Below, one piece after another: positions 57,825 to 64,000 of a DNA stretch of 64,000 nucleotides (position 1 is the first letter of the stretch; each line of letters starts with the position of its first letter). Location: the NCBI RefSeq assembly GCF_017562075.2, contig NC_054083.1, positions 17,543,141 through 17,607,140 of the forward strand, written 5' to 3'. This DNA is from Anopheles merus. Its lineage: Eukaryota; Arthropoda; Insecta; Diptera; Culicidae. The position numbers were made by a program, and so were the translations under genes. The notes below the pieces were generated by a model. That model ran no database searches, was not told the origin of the DNA, and worked only from the letters and a program-made list of their open reading frames with translations.

Positions 57825-57980
57825 GGTCCTATCGTACAGTCACAAACTAGCGTAAAATAACAACATGCCCGTCGTGGGCTCAAGCTTCGTGTGGACCGTT
57901 CCTCGTGAAAGGGTTAAGTATCAATAAATACTGACTATCTGGTTGCGTGGTACTCAAACCTTTCACGACCAAGGGAAATA
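57825..57980 (+). mobile_element. Diverged SINE200-type SINE
   Basis: GGTCCTATCGTACAGTC, CAACATGCCCGTCGTGGGCT and ACTGACTATCTGGTTGCGT share the order and wording of the copy at 58847-59060. The 3' part is different or deleted. Confidence 0.7.
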
Positions 57981-58318
57981 TTATTCCATCATACAGTACT
58001 CGTTATCGGTTGTGCAACTTACATTGAATCGATATTGTATGACAGAATGTCAAAATAATATATGTGTCCAAGGTGTCAAATGAATAATACATAAATCAAG
58101 TGATTTTCTCTTACATTTCATTTACAATAGTATTGTGTTGGCAAATTTAGTATTATATACTGTATGGTCTTAAAAACGTTAAAAAATCTCAAAAACCTAT
58201 ATAGACTGGCATGACCGCGTATGCCATTACGCCAAAAAGAAGAAGGGCGTCTTTTACGACAACCGGTAGTAAAACAAACATTTTAAGTAAGTTAAAAGTA
58301 ACACAATGGAGTCTAGTA

Positions 58319-58663
58319 CATCTGTTCCTTAGATACACGGTTTGTGCGTTCCAGAGGAATTCGCGTAACTCGAATCTTCGCTAAGTCGAATTTCACGTTT
58401 TGCATCGAAAGTACATGTCTTTCTCGGTATTTTTGATTAAATTTAGTTCTTTTAGACTATTTTGCTTTATCATTTATTTGATACAATTCGTGTAGAACAT
58501 TCTGATATTTTTTATTTTTCGGTGGATAATTTTTAGAATCAAGGCAATTTATTCTGCATTGGACAATTCTTGAAGCAAATTTTGATTTGATATGTTAAAT
58601 TTTGACAACCGCGTATCTCAGAATCCACGTGAGTCGAAAACCGTGTAACTCGGGAACAGACTG
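58319..58663. mobile_element. MITE with imperfect ~26-bp ends, TA target site
   Basis: Left CATCTGTTCCTTAGATACAC, right (reverse complement) CAGTCTGTTCCCGAGTTACA, TA on both sides (58317-58318, 58664-58665). 345 bp. GTAACTCGAA/AGTCGAA motifs recur inside near both ends. No coding capacity. Confidence 0.8.
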
Positions 58664-58846
58664 TATTGGATTACTGAACTGTTATTTGGTGTCATTATGC
58701 TGAACATTAAGAAAATACTGGAAAACATCTTAGGTATTCTTGTGCCTCTTGGCTTTAATCCAACTGAATCCCTTTGAATCAGGAAAACCTCCAAAATTTC
58801 GCGAATCTTTTTTTATGTGAGTATTTCCTTACGCATGAAAATTAAG

Positions 58847-59060
58847 CCGGTCTCATGGTACAGTCGTCAACTCGTAAGACTTGACAACATGCCCGTCATG
58901 GGTTCAAGCCCCAAATAGACCGTGCCGCCATACGTATGACTGACTATCCTGCTATGGAGGGGGGGGGGGGGGTCATACAAATGTCACTGAAAGCCAACCC
59001 CACAAATGGTAAAGGCCGAACTTGACCGACAACGGTTGTTGAGCCAAAAGAGAAAAAAAA
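58847..59060 (+). mobile_element. SINE200-type tRNA-derived SINE, near full length
   Basis: Starts CCGGTCTCATGGTACAGTCG (A-box region), has B-box-like GGGTTCAAGCC at about 58909, then GACTGACTATCCTGCTATGG, a run of 14 G, AGCCAACCCCACAAATGG, GACCGACAACGGTTGTTGAG and an A-rich tail. This arrangement is the Anopheles SINE200 type as I recall it and is the main clue to the genus. Confidence 0.88.
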
Positions 59061-59164
59061 TTCCTCACAAGATTGTCTATTTCCTAAGTTTCCCATTGAT
59101 TTCACAATAACATACCGAAACGACCATGTTTCCCTCTTCTTGATGTTCATTGCGTGATCTAAAT

Positions 59165-60271
59165 CAGTGCTCTTTAACCTTTTAAGGAACACGATCCACT
59201 TGTGCTTGAAAATACATTTTCCGCGGCTAACATATGTTAAAAGCATATTTTTTGAAGGCTATATAAAAATATATTTAATATAATTCTAGGCATGGCTGTT
59301 GAAATTTTAATCTTGATTGTAGAAAAATAATAATAAAAAATATGTATAGTTATTACTTTTCGAGCTTTTCTTTAAAAAAAATCACATCATTCGCAGACCA
59401 CATCTTTTCACGCCACGAACAAGTGAAAGTGAAATATTTTCAGAACTTCATGGCCAGATGTTTTAGGCAGGATTAGCAGTTACATGATTAGTCTTAAAAA
59501 AATTACCAACGATCTTGCTGGAGGTGACGCCGATTATGAGGTAAGGCATCGGTCGTTAAAGTCCGGTCCGAAAGCCAAATATGCATATGACCCGCCGCAA
59601 CATGCAATCCGGCCCGAGAAAGAATTCGACTGATTTTGAAAGATGTTTTTCGTATATTCGTAATTTGTATACAAATTACTGAAGATCTTTAAGAATAAAA
59701 TTTTATACCGTTGTATCTTCCAACATGAATTATCGTAATGTGCAATGACGAACCAATCAGTAAGGTCGAACTAGAGTTCAATATTCGCATATGTAATAAA
59801 AACATTTATTCAATTCGACATCAAGTGTTTAAAAATGGAGGAAGTGGCATAAAAATTTTTTTATAGAGAAGATAATCAAAAGGTTGATTGCAGTAACTTT
59901 AATTGAAGTTTCGCATGCGACTTTAAATGCTATAAATAAATATCAAATATCAAGTAGTTAGTTACTAAATGTAAGTTTGTCTCGATAATTTTTCAGCAGA
60001 TCTTATCTTATGAATCGTTGCATTGCGATTTAATAATAGGAACTACCATTTTGAACTTAGTTTTGCCGATATTACATACAATTATTACCGAATACCAAAA
60101 AATACTCTATCAACAATTGCAGTGTCCGATAGCATCAATGAATTATTTTGTTTCAAAAATTTTATTATGTAATAATTTAAGCGAAAATATTTAAAAAAAC
60201 TTACTACTTGCCCGCGGCTCTCCATCATTTAGTACATTTGACCTTTTACCTAAAAAGTTTGCCGACTGCTG
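59165..60271. mobile_element. Probable non-autonomous hAT-type element
   Basis: Left end CAGTGCTCTTTAACCTTTTA; right end (minus strand) CAGCAGTCGGCAAACTTTTT. The latter is the style of hAT ends and matches the motif at 26155-26207. Flanks ATCTAAAT and AGCTAAAG agree at 6 of 8 positions, as for a decayed 8-bp target duplication. About 1.1 kb, no transposase frame. Confidence 0.5.
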
Positions 60272-60279
60272 AGCTAAAG

Positions 60280-62396
60280 CATTTAAATTGCTGCATTTTT
60301 ATTGCCTCAAAAAGGTTCCTATAGACCCTAATTCGTGTTCCAAAGAATCGGGTAACGTCAACGTTTTGAAGCATCATTTCTCAAATGTAGCGACTAAACT
60401 CTAAAAAAAGTAAAGCTATTTTTAATAATATGTAACAGTAGCAGTTCTTCTATTAATGCAATGCCATAAAGAGAATTTTGTATTTTGTATTTTATAGTAC
60501 GTTTCCAAAATAAGCTATGCATTTCAATAGATAAATGTATGCCAACATACCGTTCCTATATCAGCCTTCTACACCACAGTTATCAAAGGTTTTAACCTTA
60601 ATTATTCCACAAATACACATTCCTTTAATTATTCCACAAATACTGTTGTCCCTTCCAAAAGTTGTGGTGCTTGCTTGGTCCTTTAAATTGATAACGGTAG
60701 CGTTTTGAACGCAGGAAGCACTAACGATACATCGACATTCTCATATTTCAAGCTCACTCGACCAAACGACCGGTCCCAGTTGCACCACTGTACTGTGATT
60801 AAGTATTAATGAGACGTATAACGATACACATAATGCTATTCTCATAACGGCCACCGACCATCAGCCGTTATTCTTCTTTTCTTTTTCGTTTTCATCCCCA
60901 ACGGAATGTGACCGCGCGGCGACAGTGGCGTTCGCACGAACATTCCATTATTTTTCTCCAAACGGTTGACTGCTGATTGAAGAGGGGTGCGGAATGATTG
61001 TGAATGCTCGGTATTATCATTCCACAGCAACACAGCGTCGGTGGTAGTGGTTGCAGCAGTTGTTGATATGCAGTTTGTTGATGTGTGCATGCGTATAAAA
61101 TCATCGTCGTTAGGAGTAAGCTTGCCGGCTTCAACGAAGCCGCTTCCCACTTGACACGGGTCGCGGCAGTCTCGACGAGGCGGCGGAACTCTTCGCCCCG
61201 GCCAGCTTCTTGGATGCTTCTTTGTTTGACATCTGCACATCCACTCGAGTCCTTCCATTGACAATCGCTCGAGGCGTTTTTCGAATGCGCTGGATGACGG
61301 ATGGCAGAGTGTGCAGTGCAAAGGATTCTTGAAGGGAAGTCGAGCTAGAGGAGCGTTCTGCCAACCCCTTTGTGAGTGAGTGTGTGCACGAGGAATACAG
61401 AAGCGTCTACACGACATTGCAACATCAAGCTTCGCGTAACTTCTCAAGCAAAAAAAAAAACGAGTCGACTACTCCCATTCAAAATCTGCATTCAATCCAC
61501 TCGCAATGGTTTGCAGCAAACTCTACTCGTATCTAACACGACGGCTTGCGGGCTGCTCGGTTGAAAAGTAATCGCCATATGAAGAAGTTCCTCATGAAAA
61601 GGGAGACAGTAAAACAAAAGTTTTCCAAGGGCAAGCCTTTAACACATCGTTCTGCCGGTTCGAATGGATGGTGCTGCGGCACGTGAGGGGGAATAAATTT
61701 TTGTGAATCAAAAACCATTTGTACTCCAACTTTTCCCATCGCCATCTCGAAGTTTTCACTCGCAGCCTAACCACAAACACAAACGCTCGCCTCACAAAGG
61801 ATCCTCTCAGATCCTAGCCGGCTAAAGCCGTCGCTCGGACGTACGGGAGCCGCAGGTATCATATTCGTTCGTTCTTTTCTTTTTTGTGATTGTAGTTTTT
61901 GTTTTTATGCACGTTTTATGTTTTCCCCAGTTGCATCCCAAAATGCATCCCGTAATGTATGTTTTGCACAGCAGCAGCAAGCCACAACCGTGCCCGTTCT
62001 ATCCTCGGGGGCTTTTGTGGTTGCGCTACTCGCAAACCAGTCGTGGGACGCTATTGTTTTCTTCGCTCACGCCGTCGCGCGCCGGCCTGATTGCCTACGA
62101 GGGCTGCGACACGCCAGTACAGTGCCATTTTACCGTACGCTGTCTTTGACACTCGAATTTCTTGTCCCTTTGCTGTCGCGACCACCGTACCCTCGGTCCA
62201 CGAGGGTGCACCGGCGAACGGGGGCATGCCACACTCGCCATGAATTATCAACAGCTAACGCAAGTGGATTGTAACGAAACACCACGGGTGGTAATTTGTC
62301 ATTTGGTTGATTAAGAACTACGCTCGTGCATCGGTACGCACCGGAATGTACGGGGTGAGGATGAGGATTTTTGCCCCGCGGACAACACGTTAGAAT

Positions 62397-62428
<32 letters not shown>

Positions 62429-64000
62429 ACTCATACATGGCGTAGCAGCATCGGTTAGCATCGGTGCCGGGTGCCATTTCGAATTTAAACATTCATGATT
62501 ATCGTAATACATCTCACGAAGGACATGGACCGTGGCACAGCAAGCAAGCTAGCAAGCGCCAGTGCGAAACTTGTTGTGCTGGGTTGAAATGTAGTGGTTG
62601 GTGTGGTAGTCGTCGTTGCGACGCAGTCGTAACATTTGCACCACCGTCGTGCGCTGGGCTACGAACGCACACGGGATAGTTATATGTTGTAATAGTATAT
62701 TTTGTTTTATCGTGACGCTAGATAAGCACCAGCTCAGAACTCACACTAGAAGCGAATGTAGGTGGGGTGGCAAAATATGTTATCAATTTTCCAGATGCGC
62801 TTAGTGTGCTAGAATATACGTAACGCAAATATGTTATCATGGCGATGGCGATTAATAATTGGACATGTTTTTGGACATAAGTAAGTTGGCTCAGGCAGGA
62901 TGAGCTGGTATTGTGGTATACCCGATAAATGCGCGGCTCAACAACGTCCTGATCTGAACGTCAGACCTAGTGCAAGCGAGTGTTTAATCACGAAAATTAA
63001 GTTTTGTGATTGAAATAATATGATTTGCCGGTTGACATAAAGTTGATTACGATTGCAAAATTATATTCACATGCAGAGAAGGTTAAATTTAATAGATGAA
63101 TAATTTAATAACACAACTAAACATTCATACATCGCTTAGGGTTAACGAGCGCTCAAACTTCATTCACAATAATTTACAACGAGATGATTGTGTTGTTTTT
63201 ATCTTTATTAGCGTTTGATATTAAACTTCATAATGAGATGAATTTATGTGTGATTATTTTATGTGTGAAATTGCATCAAATATTCAGGCCAATGACATGT
63301 TTTAACGTTTTTTAACGTGTTTAACGTTACCGTGATAAAAAATTGGAAGAAAAATACACATGCAAAACACATTAAATAAAACGCTTATTAGTTCTAGTGT
63401 TACTTTGACCTCATGGCTACGCAATGCAAATCCTATGTGTTTCTTTATCGGAGGTCTTAATTCAAAGAAACCTGCATTGAAACCGATCTCGACCAAATGC
63501 ATAGCCCTGGAACTGTTCTCACTATCGGACCCAAACTCTCCTAAAATACATCATAAACCCATAATATCTATAGAATTGATTCAGAACTATTGCTGCCGTC
63601 TCTATACAGTCCCTCCATGAGCTGTTGTCAATGTAACTAATCAAAACTAAACTCTCTTTCTAACGAAGTTGAACGCCGTGTTTATACATGTTTTCGTTAC
63701 CATAGAGTACGCTTAACTTCTTTGTAACTGCTACAACAATTGTGCGGCCAAAACGAAGTATCATTAAAGCCATGAAAAGCATAATCCAATTCCATGAAAT
63801 GTAAGCAATAAAAGCAAGATGTAATATTCAATTCATCAACCATGGGCTTCGAACATTAAGGTATTTTTAGGAAAGTAAATGCAAACAGTTATTGATGAAT
63901 TACGTACTGTATCGTGCGCTTTTTTTTCGAATAAAGCACAATTTTCTTCCAACTCCGCGCCTCTCATACGTAGGACTGAGATACAAGAAGTGAATGATAG
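60280..64000. other. Non-coding stretch, no gene recognised
   Basis: About 3.7 kb. A GC-richer patch at 60.85-62.4 kb has several overlapping minus-strand frames. One reads MSNKEASKKLAGAKSSAASS from about 61231 with GC-rich third positions, but it ends after 33 residues and has no recognised family; it might be a first coding exon. A (CA)n run lies at 62397-62422. The last 1.2 kb is AT-rich. Confidence 0.4.

Noticed and set aside
58847..58940. A functional tRNA gene
   Set aside because: A- and B-box-like sequences are present, but there is no complete cloverleaf, and the sequence continues into a SINE body with an A-rich tail.
60842..61447. 201-residue minus-strand frame
   Set aside because: No recognisable domain, unusual composition, and an alternative frame overlapping it looks at least as plausible. 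Left as unassigned.

Overview
The window is nuclear DNA from an insect, most likely an Anopheles mosquito. The reasons are short-intron genes whose closest recognisable families are ordinary metazoan ones, abundant (CA)n/(GA)n microsatellites, many short TA-flanked inverted-repeat elements, and tRNA-derived SINEs at 56-59 kb that match the Anopheles SINE200 type as I remember it. The species cannot be named from the sequence alone. Two runs of exactly 100 N (9548-9647 and 30802-30901) look like conventional scaffold gaps of unknown size.

Layout. 1-5.4 kb: no gene recognised, one (GA)n array. 5.5-7.0 kb, minus strand: OSGEPL1/Qri7 (mitochondrial tRNA threonylcarbamoyladenosine synthesis), five exons. 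7.5-9.55 kb, plus strand: the 5' part of PIKfyve/fab1 (FYVE and DEP domains), cut off by the first gap. These two genes are divergent and share a 477-bp promoter region. 9.65-10.7 kb, minus strand: 3' part of an unidentified gene with EY-x(3-5)-F motifs that weakly resemble MDM1, also cut by the gap. 11.9-13.2 kb: a decayed LINE with a small DNA element inserted in its reverse transcriptase. 13-19.5 kb: mostly non-coding. 19.6-20.9 kb, minus strand: an intact ZRANB2 gene (two Ran-binding zinc fingers plus RS tail). 21.4-22.1 kb: one MITE nested inside the end of another. 23.8-25.3 kb: a 5'-truncated CR1/jockey-like LINE. 25.3-30.8 kb: non-coding.

The second gap is followed by a near-identical repeat of about 18.1 kb: 12681-30801 reappears as 30902-48973 in the same order and orientation. 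The repeat begins at the first base after the gap, and the first copy ends at the last base before it. This is what two overlapping contig ends (possibly two haplotypes) look like when they are placed side by side without being merged. The copies differ mainly by single-base indels, some substitutions and a (CA)n length change. The second ZRANB2 copy is broken by such indels. I therefore treat the second copy as a probable assembly artefact.

49-64 kb is single-copy sequence without a recognised gene. It has microsatellites, a 1.07-kb TA-flanked inverted-repeat element (54.2-55.3 kb), a SINE cluster, another MITE (58.3-58.7 kb) and a probable hAT-type element (59.2-60.3 kb).

The recognised genes are unrelated housekeeping functions: tRNA modification in mitochondria, endosomal phosphoinositide metabolism and splicing. 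I found no operon-like system, CRISPR array or novel defence-type system. Single-base frame breaks recur inside otherwise well-conserved exons, so base-level indel error is likely, and reading-frame claims should be read with that in mind.
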